DNA of 64,000 nt, taken from positions 1-64,000 of the forward strand of contig JAAFIG010000007.1 in assembly GCA_013298595.1 (NCBI GenBank). The letters are read 5' to 3'. This DNA comes from Deinococcales bacterium (lineage in GTDB: Bacteria; Deinococcota; Deinococci; Deinococcales; JAAFIG01). The notes under the pieces are model-generated. The model had not been told where the DNA came from. It made no database searches and saw nothing but the letters and a program-made list of their open reading frames with translations. Shown here piece by piece: positions 35,801-43,771 of this stretch; position 1 is the stretch's first letter, and each line of letters opens with the position of its first letter. The translations under genes and the position numbers were made by a program.

Positions 35801-36314
35801 ATTCGTATAACGCCCCAATGCCACTGATCGCACGGCGCACAGACCAATCGGCAGTCATAGCAACAAAAGCATCTACGACAGCAAATAAGCGTGCCGAAAA
35901 CGGAATCTCGAGTCCTTGTAAACCACTGGGGTAACCAGCACCATCCCAACGTTCATGATGATGCAAAATGAGGTCTCGAGTGGCTTCTGGTAAATCCAAA
36001 TGAGCCGTAAAAGCCTCGCCAAAGTGCACATGAGCGCGGATGCTCTCCCATTCTTCATCGGAAAGCATTTTTGATTCACGCAACATACTGCGTGGCACAC
36101 CTAATTTGCCAATATCATGCAAATACGCACCAAGTTCGATAGCACTGATTTCATCATCGGCTAAGCCCAACTCGGCTGCCATTGAACCCGCTAAGGTCAC
36201 AACCCGATCTGTGTGCCCTTGCGGTTCAAGTCCGCGAATCTCGAGCATCACACCAAGCGCCCGCCAGACACGGCGTTGCTGCTCGAAGTTCAAGGTACTT
36301 GTTGGTTGTGACAT
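32841..36314 (-). CDS. HD-GYP / multi-PAS / HisKA_3 sensor histidine kinase fusion
   Basis: The 1157-residue protein opens with an HD-GYP domain (about 8-180; YLHDIGKLGVP and HHHERWDGAGYP). About five PAS modules follow (for example LTDYHQRILEVSPAFLRTTG, and ILRTDANGQVVYSNPAWQRL). After a GAF-like stretch comes a NarX-type dimerisation helix with the phospho-His in RIAIDLHDGPAQT, and an ATPase domain with DDGLGFDPN and HGVGTIGMKKR. It could both sense signals and degrade c-di-GMP while phosphorylating the adjacent regulator. HD-GYP at the N-terminus of a histidine kinase is an uncommon order. No transmembrane segment is apparent, so the sensor is cytoplasmic. Confidence 0.92.
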   Translation of the reverse strand: MSQPTSTLNFEQQRRVWRALGVMLEIRGLEPQGHTDRVVTLAGSMAAELGLADDEISAIELGAYLHDIGKLGVPRSMLRESKMLSDEEWESIRAHVHFGEAFTAHLDLPEATRDLILHHHERWDGAGYPSGLQGLEIPFSARLFAVVDAFVAMTADWSVRRAISGIGALYELWNDRGTAFEPRMVEALARVLRLSVASDQNYKNVQAFRGVISPTSSNATIIPKTKFALIDERGYISYATPALHQYLDPARSTLLDLLELLPPLERPNLLGRVQEVRHTIQAALEITTEMRFGAETLEQRLETQFINDENSESGLVLLWIDTPEAAPHNPERATGLFSRALAASNASVLLTDYHQRILEVSPAFLRTTGYDLTEVLGRTPRMLQGPRSSRAALDVLKNGVEKGISCQVQVINYRKDGTEFWAQISLDPIRASDGSIPYFIAVQHDITDFKSGQTEQNRLLEMVQDAIVVTDLTGVVVHTNINAEAMIGAQAGQSIWANVPEPDASYLQNAVVGLALSSQPKLYQTRGYPSAGWSRHLAWSVTAFLPDQRLYWVGQDTTELHHASLEQRRQHDFIETVLNTAATLVLVCDATGHVVRFNQIAAQIAKSLRPEIIGQRLVDFVNLADEHKLRLADFFENPSEAVEHYIIPIGAAPDTRFISWSVKTIVAPDDAHLEFFVFTGQDITERMQQEQAIRESEQRYRSVVESINDAILRTDANGQVVYSNPAWQRLSGYSSGTTQAATSALRFVHPQHRFSVLRQVLKVIQQQIESARLEVRLVSRASRLRWVSMALHLRYEQQQFMGVSVVLTDITDSKEAAVKYHLTRSQQEFYRSEDLSAALQALTQFLGAQESHILTKDIAIHTNKNETLVFQPDMDIQLRESADMTVVRLYNDTGFLGYLVMRWGDLGHLAETTTLLEYQTAFTEALERVLAYRALVEREESSREFIEVTLRAQEAERERIAIDLHDGPAQTMVSALRFIESSLEAEDISNSTQKRQLERSLELISSAIRQVRETITDLIPPDLEILGLRDVLRQRLEEMARSENWTSEFIFDTVRLPRDSEVTLYRIVIEALSNVRRHAQAKAVRLQLRQEATFTMLEIRDDGLGFDPNQPRLNKLHHGVGTIGMKKRAELIGAELEIISAPSQGTTVRVLLRGNEG

Positions 36315-36444
36315 AAAAACCTTTGTTGAATTGTATCTGAGTGCTTAGGACGAAGAGTAGTATGCCAGAAAACAACAATATTTATTCTTTACCAGATTAC
36401 ATTTTTTGAATACTCACGGGTTAGAGTTTATGCAAGTTAATGTT

Positions 36445-36810
36445 TTAACTTTTTGATCTTTTGACTTTTTCGCCACGTAATTCCTCGAGTTCAGCTTTTA
36501 ATTTGGCATTCTCGAGTTCTAAATGCAGTTTTGTATTCTCAAATTCGAGGATTTGTCTTTGCTGTTCAACATGAACCGCACTATTCTCGAGAGCTTTTTG
36601 GCTGGATAAGGTCGGGTCGGCTCGCCACCAATCAATACCCATTTGTTGGGCACGTTCGACACTGGCTACAATTAAACGAATCCGAATTGACAGTAAATCC
36701 ACGCCGCCAACAGCAACGCTGATATCACCAGCAATCACAATGCCTTTATCAAGGACTCGCTCGAGAATATCGGCAAGGTTGCTTGGGGCAAAAGATGTCC
36801 CTTGGCTCAT
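36445..36810 (-). CDS. gvpJ: Gas vesicle protein, GvpJ/GvpA-type with coiled-coil tail
   Basis: The N-terminal about 60 residues carry the GvpA fold motif (LADILERVLDKGIVIAGDISV, then GGVDLLSIRIRLIVASVERA; each close to GvpA itself). An extra about 60-residue coiled coil follows (FENTKLHLELENAKLKAELE) and a basic end (KVKRSKS). Minor GvpA homologs with tails act in vesicle nucleation or shape. It is the last gene of the cluster in transcription order. Confidence 0.88.
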   Translation of the reverse strand: MSQGTSFAPSNLADILERVLDKGIVIAGDISVAVGGVDLLSIRIRLIVASVERAQQMGIDWWRADPTLSSQKALENSAVHVEQQRQILEFENTKLHLELENAKLKAELEELRGEKVKRSKS

Positions 36811-36853
36811 GGTGTCCTCGAGTGTTGTAACTTCTTATTGACCATACTACCGT

Positions 36854-37192
36854 TCACAAAAGCCTCCCAAGTGGTCCTAAGTCGAGATTGAGGTCGCTGT
36901 CTTCTAATGCAAATTGTTTTTTTAATTCGTCTAATTTTGTATTTAAACGCATAAAAGCATTGCCCAATCGTTCGATTTCTTCGTCGGATAAAGCACCGCT
37001 GTCCATGCGTTGTAATGCTTGACGCTCACAGAGTTGGCGTAACAATTCAATAACCGTTAAAACCAATTTAGCTAAGCCATTCTCGGCTTGTTCTGGGTCA
37101 AGCTCGAGACGTTCGGCTTGACGTAACAAACTCGAGAGTTCGACTTGCTCGAGTGCTATTTGGCTTTGGTTGCTACTGAATGTTTTTTTCAT
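36854..37192 (-). CDS. gvpK: Gas vesicle protein GvpK
   Basis: The 112-residue protein matches GvpK: ENGLAKLVLTVIELLRQLCE, ALRRM-like QALQRMDSGALSDEEIERLG, and the closing LNLDLGPLGRLL. GvpK is needed for vesicle assembly in all characterised systems. The start overlaps the stop of the upstream gene (TAATG). Confidence 0.94.
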   Translation of the reverse strand: MKKTFSSNQSQIALEQVELSSLLRQAERLELDPEQAENGLAKLVLTVIELLRQLCERQALQRMDSGALSDEEIERLGNAFMRLNTKLDELKKQFALEDSDLNLDLGPLGRLL

Positions 37193-37488
37193 TATTGCTC
37201 GTCTGCAAGTTTTTCGTATAGTTCGATAGCTAATCTGGATTTACCCGCTGCTTCGTATTGTGCTGCTAAATCAGCTAATGCGGTGGCTGCCTGCATACCT
37301 TCTGGGGTGAGTGGACGTTCACGAAATAATTCCATTAACTGATGAGCGGCTGTGTTCAGTTTGCCATCGGCTAAGTTTTCAAGCGCATTTTTAAGTTTAA
37401 TGGCTCTGGCTTTGGCTCGAAAATCAGGTGGTTTGGGCGTGTGTTGCTCGGATTGCATGGCTCGAGAATGAGAATCGGGGGGGGTCAT
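37192..37488 (-). CDS. Small helical (TPR-like) protein of the gas-vesicle cluster
   Basis: A frame of about 98 codons starts at ATG 37488 with a GGAG site in front. A longer frame extends to 37686 but overlaps the upstream GvpF/L gene and looks noncoding there. The C-terminal part resembles a tetratricopeptide pair (ALADLAAQYEAAGKSRLAIE). Unknown; the tight TAATG overlap with gvpK suggests a role in vesicle assembly. Confidence 0.65.
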   Translation of the reverse strand: MTPPDSHSRAMQSEQHTPKPPDFRAKARAIKLKNALENLADGKLNTAAHQLMELFRERPLTPEGMQAATALADLAAQYEAAGKSRLAIELYEKLADEQ

Positions 37489-37549
37489 AAAAACTCCAAA
37501 AGTGTGCACTTTAGGGCGAAGGCTTAAAAGCTGATATAACAAGTCTACT

Positions 37550-38215
37550 TCATTGTGAGCTATCCGTTTCGGCAAAACTATAAGGAGCAAACGCTCCGTG
37601 CATGGTAATACGAACAAAACCTTGATGCTGTGATGCAAGTACCGATTGCAAAGCATTCTGAAAAACAAGTAGTTTGTCTTGGGCAACCAAAAAAGCCAAA
37701 CGATACAATTCTTGGCTGGCTTCTAAAACTTTAGATTCTCTAAACGGCAGTACAGCCTCGAGCGTTGCCTTTAACTGCTGGCATTGCTCGGCTCGGGCTT
37801 CGGAGATACGCAGCAATGCAGCTTTACCTTCAAGATAAGCTCGACCAGATGTGGTTGGAATAGATTCCACCACAGGTAATGGCTCAAGTTGAGCACGAAC
37901 AGCGTATTCTCGAGTGAACTGCAACGTGGTTAAGCGCCGTAATAACGCGGTTTGTTGTGATTCAAGTTGTCGCTGGATTTGCTCGGCAGAGATTGGTGTT
38001 GCAAAACGAGCAGGCAATAACGGAATTTGCTCGAGTGTAGCTTCGACGATACTGTTATGTAGCAAAGCCTGTTGCACCATCTGCCCTTCAAGTGGCACAG
38101 ACACCACTGCGCCAAGGCTGCCAGCCACAATAGTTTGCAACTGAATACCCTGCACTGCTTGCCATTCCAGTGGTGCTTGGGCACTGCGTAAAATCCCGTA
38201 CAAATGCCAGTTCAT
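37550..38215 (-). CDS. Gas vesicle protein GvpF/GvpL family (copy 4 in transcription order)
   Basis: The 221-residue protein has the GvpF/L outline: N-terminal YGILRSAQAP, the middle LLPARFATPISAEQIQRQL (the PVRF-type block), EYAVRAQLE, GRAYLEGKA, and the terminal block ITMHGAFAPYSF, typical of GPxxPYxF endings. GvpF/L proteins are accessory assembly factors that bind GvpA. It overlaps the preceding GvpA-like gene by 4 bp. Confidence 0.88.
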   Translation of the reverse strand: MNWHLYGILRSAQAPLEWQAVQGIQLQTIVAGSLGAVVSVPLEGQMVQQALLHNSIVEATLEQIPLLPARFATPISAEQIQRQLESQQTALLRRLTTLQFTREYAVRAQLEPLPVVESIPTTSGRAYLEGKAALLRISEARAEQCQQLKATLEAVLPFRESKVLEASQELYRLAFLVAQDKLLVFQNALQSVLASQHQGFVRITMHGAFAPYSFAETDSSQ

Positions 38216-38463
38216 GAGTCTGTTAATGCTTCGGCTAAAATCCGAGCTGGAGCTGTAAAATCTGGATTCTCGAGTTTACGAGCCGTTTCGACACTGGTCA
38301 GCAATGCCCGTAAACTCAGGTAAACCAAGTCCACACCTGCCACGCTAATAGTGACATCACCAACCAGTACCACACCTGTATTTAGGACCCGATCTAACAA
38401 CTCGAGTAAAGTAAAATTTTCATCGTGAACCAAGGGTGGTAACGCAGTTTTAGGGATACTCAC
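38212..38463 (-). CDS. GvpA/J/M-type minor gas vesicle protein
   Basis: An 83-residue protein with the shell-protein motif LLELLDRVLNTGVVLVGDVT followed by SVAGVDLVYLSLRALLTSVE. It is more diverged from GvpA than the copy at 36445-36810 and has no long tail. Probably a minor nucleation component (GvpM/S-like). Stop and start overlap with the downstream GvpF/L gene. Confidence 0.85.
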   Translation of the reverse strand: MSIPKTALPPLVHDENFTLLELLDRVLNTGVVLVGDVTISVAGVDLVYLSLRALLTSVETARKLENPDFTAPARILAEALTDS

Positions 38464-38475
38464 AGCGTTGTCTCC

Positions 38476-39243
38476 TTATTCTTCCGCATCTTGCACAAAA
38501 TTATACGGCGCAAATGGACCTGTCATTTCGACAGCAAAACCATAACGATCCAACCACGATTCAAGTTCGGCAGGCAACAAAGCGTACTCTCGAGCATCGA
38601 GTAATACCGCTGCCTCGAGAATCCCAACACGTTCAGTAGTGCCTTTTGGTGTACGCGTAAACGGCACAAGTTGATTGACCAAATCAGCAAGTTGTCCGAA
38701 AGCAATACTGCGAAAAGTGGGGATTTGCTGAGCAAACAACCGATCTACCCCATCTTGCAAACGTTTTTTAAGCATATACGCTTTGCCACCAGTCACAGAA
38801 TCAAACTGCACCGATAAATCATCTAAGTTTTCATCCGAAGCAATTAAACGTGGTGTTAACACGGTTTTATCTGCCCAGATTCGCACTGCAAATTCGGATT
38901 TTCCCTGCAATGCCAGCAACCGAGCTTTTAATTGCTGATTTTGCTCAAGTAAATTCAGCACCGCTGCTTTGGACTCGAGGATGGTGCCAAAACGCAGTGG
39001 CAACACCCCTTGTGGTAAGTGCGCCGTGATAATGGCATCGTGCAAAACCGCTTTTTCGCTCAACCAAGCGGGGTTGTTACCTTCTGTTTCCAGTTCGCTT
39101 TGAAAGACTTGTCGGTCGAGTTTTTCGCAAAGTACTGCCATATCCAGCAGCATGATTTTTTCTAGTGTTTGCCCTGCCACTGTAGTCAAACCTGCCAGTG
39201 GTGTGGTGCTGGTTGGTACAAACGCATAGATGTAATAACTCAT
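38476..39243 (-). CDS. Gas vesicle protein GvpF/GvpL family (copy 3)
   Basis: I start at ATG 39243, whose ATGA overlap with the stop of gvpG marks coupling; the frame extends 11 codons upstream into gvpG. Motifs: MSYYIYAFVP, LPQGVLPLRFGTILESKAAV, SEFAVRIWAD, TGGKAYMLKKRLQ, and the terminal EMTGPFAPYNF. This is the most canonical F/L protein of the four in the cluster. Confidence 0.92.
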   Translation of the reverse strand: MSYYIYAFVPTSTTPLAGLTTVAGQTLEKIMLLDMAVLCEKLDRQVFQSELETEGNNPAWLSEKAVLHDAIITAHLPQGVLPLRFGTILESKAAVLNLLEQNQQLKARLLALQGKSEFAVRIWADKTVLTPRLIASDENLDDLSVQFDSVTGGKAYMLKKRLQDGVDRLFAQQIPTFRSIAFGQLADLVNQLVPFTRTPKGTTERVGILEAAVLLDAREYALLPAELESWLDRYGFAVEMTGPFAPYNFVQDAEE

Positions 39244-39506
39244 CCGCGTCGCGCTTCTTTCTGCTGGGTTATCCATTCGAGTTTCTCGAGTAAAGCAGCT
39301 TCTTGTTCATAAAAAGCATCTTCTTCGATCCGACCCGCATCTAAATCTGCGCCCAGTCGCGTTAATTCGCTAATAATTGGTTTTTCATCAAACAAGGCTT
39401 CTTCGGCTTGGTCAGCAATATTTTCGGCAATAAATAAAACGGGTCCAAGCAACAACCCAAGTGGTCCGAGCAATTCGATGCCCTCGAGTCCTTCGCGTTG
39501 GCTCAT
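39240..39506 (-). CDS. gvpG: Gas vesicle protein GvpG
   Basis: An 88-residue protein with the family pattern: a hydrophobic start (LLGPLGLLLGPVLFIAENIA) then a charged helix (LGADLDAGRIEEDAFYEQEA). GvpG is a small assembly factor usually encoded between GvpF/L genes, as here. It overlaps both neighbours by 4 bp. Confidence 0.92.
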   Translation of the reverse strand: MSQREGLEGIELLGPLGLLLGPVLFIAENIADQAEEALFDEKPIISELTRLGADLDAGRIEEDAFYEQEAALLEKLEWITQQKEARRG

Positions 39507-40294
39507 GTGTTCTCCTCGGTATCTTCGTCATCATCTGACCAGCGCACCGTCATTTCTGAAAAAGTAAATGGTGCTAACGGACCTGTGATTCGCACCACGG
39601 TTAAGTCGTTTTCGGCATCAAAAGCATAAATAGCTTCTTCAACTTCATCAAATTTCTCTTCGGGCAATAACAAACTCAGGTTTGCCACAACCCCTTCGGG
39701 CAGTGTACCTTTAGCAAAATTTTCCACCAATGGTTTTAGATGAGCCTCGAGTTTAGCGCCAAGTTCGTCACGGCGTTTCAAAATCGCATTTTCGACCATT
39801 TGCCCAAGTCGAATCCGTTCCTGATGCCCTGCCCCACCCGAAGCCAAGGAATCGCGCAAATCTCTGATTTTGCTATCTTGGGCTAAAATTCGCTCGAGTA
39901 ATTTGGCTTCATCTAACCAAGTTGCCCGCACCGATAATTCAACCCGACCTTCGACACTGGCAATTTTGGCTTCTAATTCAGCCGCTTTTTCGGTCAAAAG
40001 CCGTTTTTTAACTAACTCGAGCGAAGGTGCAATGGTGTTAAAACGCACAGGTAAACTGGGTGTAATCCGAATCACTTGTTCGACCATATTTTTATGCGCC
40101 ATTAAATTTTTACGACTAATCGGGTAACGGTCTTTACTTTCACCACTCATCACTGCCACTAAACCATTGAGTGTGACCGTGAACGGAGCACCAGCCCCTT
40201 CAACAGGGCTATGCTCGAGCACCAAAGGCAAATCAGGATTAGCCCGACCTATGGCGTAAAGATAAAACGGACCTTCGATAGATTCTGGATTCAT
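39503..40294 (-). CDS. Gas vesicle protein GvpF/GvpL family (copy 2)
   Basis: The 263-residue protein has FYLYAIGRANP, SLPVRFNTIAPSLELVKKRL, VELSVRATW, and the terminal VRITGPLAPFTF block of the GvpF/L family. It ends in an acidic tail (SDDDEDTEENT). The ATGA overlap with gvpG indicates coupling. A 113-bp gap separates it from the J-domain form upstream. Confidence 0.9.
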   Translation of the reverse strand: MNPESIEGPFYLYAIGRANPDLPLVLEHSPVEGAGAPFTVTLNGLVAVMSGESKDRYPISRKNLMAHKNMVEQVIRITPSLPVRFNTIAPSLELVKKRLLTEKAAELEAKIASVEGRVELSVRATWLDEAKLLERILAQDSKIRDLRDSLASGGAGHQERIRLGQMVENAILKRRDELGAKLEAHLKPLVENFAKGTLPEGVVANLSLLLPEEKFDEVEEAIYAFDAENDLTVVRITGPLAPFTFSEMTVRWSDDDEDTEENT

Positions 40295-40407
40295 AAGGAA
40301 ACCTTTTGGAGCTGGGTGGCTTTGGGATATGGGCTGTGCGTTTCTGATTCTCGTTTTAAAACCATTAGACTCGAGTGGTTAATCTTAAACCAACATGCCG
40401 TCTACTG

Positions 40408-41385
40408 CTAAGTATTGACCATTTTCTGTACTCTAACACCGATACCACTGCCAGCTAATTCGAGCAAATCTCTTGCCCACGATAATTCCTGCATTTCATC
40501 AGCGGCAAATGGATGATTCGGACGACGATCTGGGTGTTTCTCGAGTGCCAATTGTTTATAAGCACGATGAATCTGAGCTGGGGCACTTGGTGTATTGGCA
40601 GGTAAACGCAACGTCAAACGGGCTTTCTCGAGATCAATTGTTTTTGGTTCAATCACTTCGAGTAAACGAAACGCTGTGGCTGGCTGAGCAGCTGATAATT
40701 GAAACTGCAAACGATTTGATAAATCTTTTTGTACCTCAGCTAAACGTTGTTCTAATTGAGGTTTTTGATACCGCAACATGAGCAGTGGCATATTAAAAGC
40801 AATCTCTTCTTGTTCACGCGCCACCAAGCCATATTCTTTTAGTAGTGGTTCGAGCGATAACAGTACTTTATCGGTTAAGCGCTGACGTTCATGTTCTAAG
40901 TGCATTGAAATCAGTTCACCAACTCGAGCTTGGTCTTCGAGTGTGACATTGCCACGGGTTTGTAATTCAACCCGAAAAGATTGAACATCTTGATGACTGG
41001 CTGCTTTGGCAATTTCTTGATTTAAATCCCAGAAGGCAGTTAAATTAAATTGTGCCATTCCAGCCACACTTTTTAATTGTTCTAACAGCAAATCTCGGTG
41101 ACGCACCAGCATCAATTGAATCACTTCTTGGCTCGAGACTCCACTACCCAAACGAGCAGGGAGTACAGAAATAGCTTGTATTTGTTCTAAAGCGGCAAGT
41201 TGCGCTTGGTAAAACTCGAGGATACGTTCGGGTTGCTGTCCGATATCTATTTGACCTTTGCTGACTAATGCGGCTAAGCCATCGCCATACAGGATTTCTA
41301 ATTTCTGCCCTTGATACCCGATCATATTTTCAGGTAGCTGAGCTTCTGGGCTGATAATTCCGAATAACTGGCAATGCTCTTGCAT
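40408..41385 (-). CDS. GvpF/L-family protein fused to a C-terminal J-domain
   Basis: Residues about 1-250 follow the GvpF/L outline (QLFGIISPEAQLPENMIGY, then VLPARLGSGVSSQEVIQLML, and VELQTRG). The terminal 70 residues are a J-domain: SAPAQIHRAYKQLALEKHPD, with the essential HPD motif, then RRPNHPFAADEMQELSWARD. J-domains stimulate Hsp70 (DnaK). A GvpF/L that can recruit DnaK would deliver aggregation-prone GvpA to a chaperone. The C-terminal GPxxPF block of other F/L proteins is missing and appears replaced by the J-domain. 325 residues. Confidence 0.85.
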   Translation of the reverse strand: MQEHCQLFGIISPEAQLPENMIGYQGQKLEILYGDGLAALVSKGQIDIGQQPERILEFYQAQLAALEQIQAISVLPARLGSGVSSQEVIQLMLVRHRDLLLEQLKSVAGMAQFNLTAFWDLNQEIAKAASHQDVQSFRVELQTRGNVTLEDQARVGELISMHLEHERQRLTDKVLLSLEPLLKEYGLVAREQEEIAFNMPLLMLRYQKPQLEQRLAEVQKDLSNRLQFQLSAAQPATAFRLLEVIEPKTIDLEKARLTLRLPANTPSAPAQIHRAYKQLALEKHPDRRPNHPFAADEMQELSWARDLLELAGSGIGVRVQKMVNT

Positions 41386-41415
41386 GATATGGACTCCCCA
41401 CGATATCCGCTTGGT

Positions 41416-43668
41416 CTATGTCACCATAGATAATTCCTGAAACGCTGCTTCAAGGTGTTGCGCTGAGATTTGACACTGCGTTAATAACGATGCCATACCT
41501 TGTCTACTAGCATCGTCAAAATTAGGCAATGTAACTGGGTGCAAGGTGACATTTTGACCTGATACAAAGCTTGGCTTTTGCGTCGTTGTCAACAACTCAG
41601 CAACAGTCTCGCGGGGTAGATTTTTTGCCACCAAAGCAGCAGCAATACTGTCCTTGACTGCAAATAAACCAGCTCGGCGCACCAATAACGCCAATTTTGC
41701 ACCACTCCAACCTTCTGTAAGAGCCGCGTAAGACTCGAGTTTCATATCTGGCTGATGCGGACGGGTCCGCAGATGAACTTGAATAATCTCGAGCCGTTCA
41801 GTCTCGGTAGGCAGTAAAAACTCGAGTTGTCGTTCAAAACGCCCTGGTCTGAGTAAAGCCTTATCAAGTGCCTCTGGGCGGTTTGTTGCCCCAATGATAA
41901 TCACACTACCCAGTGCATTTGTGCCATCCATTTCGGCAAGGAATTGTCCAACGATTCGTTCAGAAACAGCATCCTGCCCAGAATCTCGAGCCGAAAGCAA
42001 CGCATCTATTTCATCAAAAAAAACAATGCACGGCGCAGAAGCTCTGGCTTTAGCAAATAGTTCACGCACTGCTTTTTCGGATTCACCATAGTATTTACTC
42101 AGAAATTGTGCACCACGCACTGCAATAAAATTGGCTTGGGTTTCTTTGGCAACAGCTTTAGCTACCAAGGTTTTACCTGTACCTGGCGCACCCGTTAACA
42201 AAATGCCACGTGGTGGCTCGAGCTGCATTTGCTTAAATAATTCTGGGTGCAATAATGGTAATTCGACAGCCTCGCGCAGCGCTTCTTTGATGCTGCGTAA
42301 ACCACCAATATCTTGCCAACTGGCTTCGGCAATTTCGGTTGCGCCTTCGCGGATCAGACTTGGGGCAATTTCACGCAGTGCAGCCGTGAAATCTTCCATG
42401 CGAACCTCGAGCGACAGTAACTCAGCAGCGCTTGGTTGTCCGCCTGCTGCAATCCAATTGGGTAATTGTAAACGCACTCGGTTCATGGCAGCTTCGCGGC
42501 ATAAAGCCGCTAAATCTGCGCCAACAAAACCGTGGGTAATGGCTGCTAGTTGATCTATTAAAACATCTTCGGCTAAAGGCATCCCTCGCGTGTGCACCTC
42601 GAGAATTTCACGCCGACCAAGCGCATCAGGTGGATTAATGGCAACTTCACGGTCAAATCTGCCTGGGCGACGCAAAGCTGGGTCGAGGCTATCAGGACGA
42701 TTGGTTGCACCAATCACCACCACTTGCCCTCGACCACCTAAGCCATCCATTAAAGAAAGTAATTGGGCAACCACACGCTTTTCGACTTCACCTTGTACCT
42801 CGGAACGCTTAGGCGCAATCGCATCTATTTCGTCTAAGAAAATAATACTGGGTGCTTTAGCCCTGGCTTGCTCGAAAACTTCACGTAAACGCTTCTCGGA
42901 ATCGCCATAAAACTTCCCAATAATTTCTGGACCAGCCACACTAAAAAACGTGGCTTTGGTTTCTCGAGCCACTGCCCGAGCAATTGTGGTTTTACCCGTA
43001 CCAGGAGGTCCAAATAACAACACACCTTTGGGTGCATCAATGCCGAGTTGCTCAAAAACTTGAGGGTAACGCAATGGCAATTCCACCAATTCTCGAACTC
43101 GAGCCACTTCTTTGGTTAAACCACCAATATCATCGTAATTGACGGCACTGGCAGCAGCAGTATGACTTGGTGCAGCCACCCCACCTTCGAGAGCAATTCG
43201 TGAAGTTGTGGTCACCAGTACCGATTCGGCAGGCTCGAGGTTTTTAACAGTAAATTCGACTGGTTTAGCACCGTATAAATCCACGCGTAATCGGTCGCCA
43301 ATGGTTAAAACACGATCCACTAAGAGGGTGCGTAAATCCGATAAACTCGGTGATACCCCATGTGCCTCGAGCACCACACTACGGGCTGCACTGGGTTGCA
43401 AAGCATGCAAAGACACTATTTCTGCCACAGCCACACCTGCATTGGCTCGAGTCAGGGCATCAAGCAGCACACCTTTGTCGCGGTCGTCAGTAGCGGCTGG
43501 TAAAACCCGTACCGCCGAAACCTTTGTGCCTCGTACCTCGAGCACACCGCCTGCTCGCACCCCTAATGCCGCCAGTAAGGCAGGCGCTAAGCGTGCCAAA
43601 CCACGACCTGCATCTCGAGGGGCAAGTTCTGCCACGCGAAGCTCGAGTTTTTTTGTTGATTCACTCAT
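41416..43668 (-). CDS. Cdc48/VAT-type double AAA+ ATPase in the gas-vesicle cluster
   Basis: The 750-residue protein has an N-terminal substrate-binding region (about 1-180) and two AAA domains. D1: GPPGTGKTTIARAVA and IIFLDEIDAIAP, with the arginine-finger region RRPGRFDRE. D2: GAPGTGKTLVAKAVA and CIVFFDEIDALL, with LRPGRFERQLEF. Both catalytic Glu are intact. It is the size and layout of archaeal VAT and eukaryotic p97, unfoldases that extract proteins from complexes. Its place between the Hsp20 and the J-domain GvpF/L gene suggests vesicle disassembly or quality control (inference). Confidence 0.93.
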   Translation of the reverse strand: MSESTKKLELRVAELAPRDAGRGLARLAPALLAALGVRAGGVLEVRGTKVSAVRVLPAATDDRDKGVLLDALTRANAGVAVAEIVSLHALQPSAARSVVLEAHGVSPSLSDLRTLLVDRVLTIGDRLRVDLYGAKPVEFTVKNLEPAESVLVTTTSRIALEGGVAAPSHTAAASAVNYDDIGGLTKEVARVRELVELPLRYPQVFEQLGIDAPKGVLLFGPPGTGKTTIARAVARETKATFFSVAGPEIIGKFYGDSEKRLREVFEQARAKAPSIIFLDEIDAIAPKRSEVQGEVEKRVVAQLLSLMDGLGGRGQVVVIGATNRPDSLDPALRRPGRFDREVAINPPDALGRREILEVHTRGMPLAEDVLIDQLAAITHGFVGADLAALCREAAMNRVRLQLPNWIAAGGQPSAAELLSLEVRMEDFTAALREIAPSLIREGATEIAEASWQDIGGLRSIKEALREAVELPLLHPELFKQMQLEPPRGILLTGAPGTGKTLVAKAVAKETQANFIAVRGAQFLSKYYGESEKAVRELFAKARASAPCIVFFDEIDALLSARDSGQDAVSERIVGQFLAEMDGTNALGSVIIIGATNRPEALDKALLRPGRFERQLEFLLPTETERLEIIQVHLRTRPHQPDMKLESYAALTEGWSGAKLALLVRRAGLFAVKDSIAAALVAKNLPRETVAELLTTTQKPSFVSGQNVTLHPVTLPNFDDASRQGMASLLTQCQISAQHLEAAFQELSMVT

Positions 43669-43746
43669 GACTGATCTCCCAGAAAAATAAATAAGAGCAA
43701 GGCTTTGACCACCTTTGGGTATACATGGTCTGCCTCGCCCCTACGG

Positions 43747-43761
43747 TTGTATCCCATACAA
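43747..43761. promoter_or_regulatory. Palindrome TTGTATCCCATACAA inside the gas-vesicle cluster
   Basis: Two perfect 6-bp arms around CCC, in the 103-bp gap between gvpH and the Cdc48-type gene. The related core GGGTATAC occurs at 43717-43724. Similar GGGATACAA and GGGTATG cores lie at the gvpA promoter, so one regulator might bind both regions. Confidence 0.35.
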
Positions 43762-43771
43762 GGTTTAATCG

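Noticed and set aside
37489..37686. N-terminal extension of the small TPR-like protein
   Set aside because: It overlaps the upstream GvpF/L gene and has an unlikely composition; ATG 37488 has a proper ribosome site.
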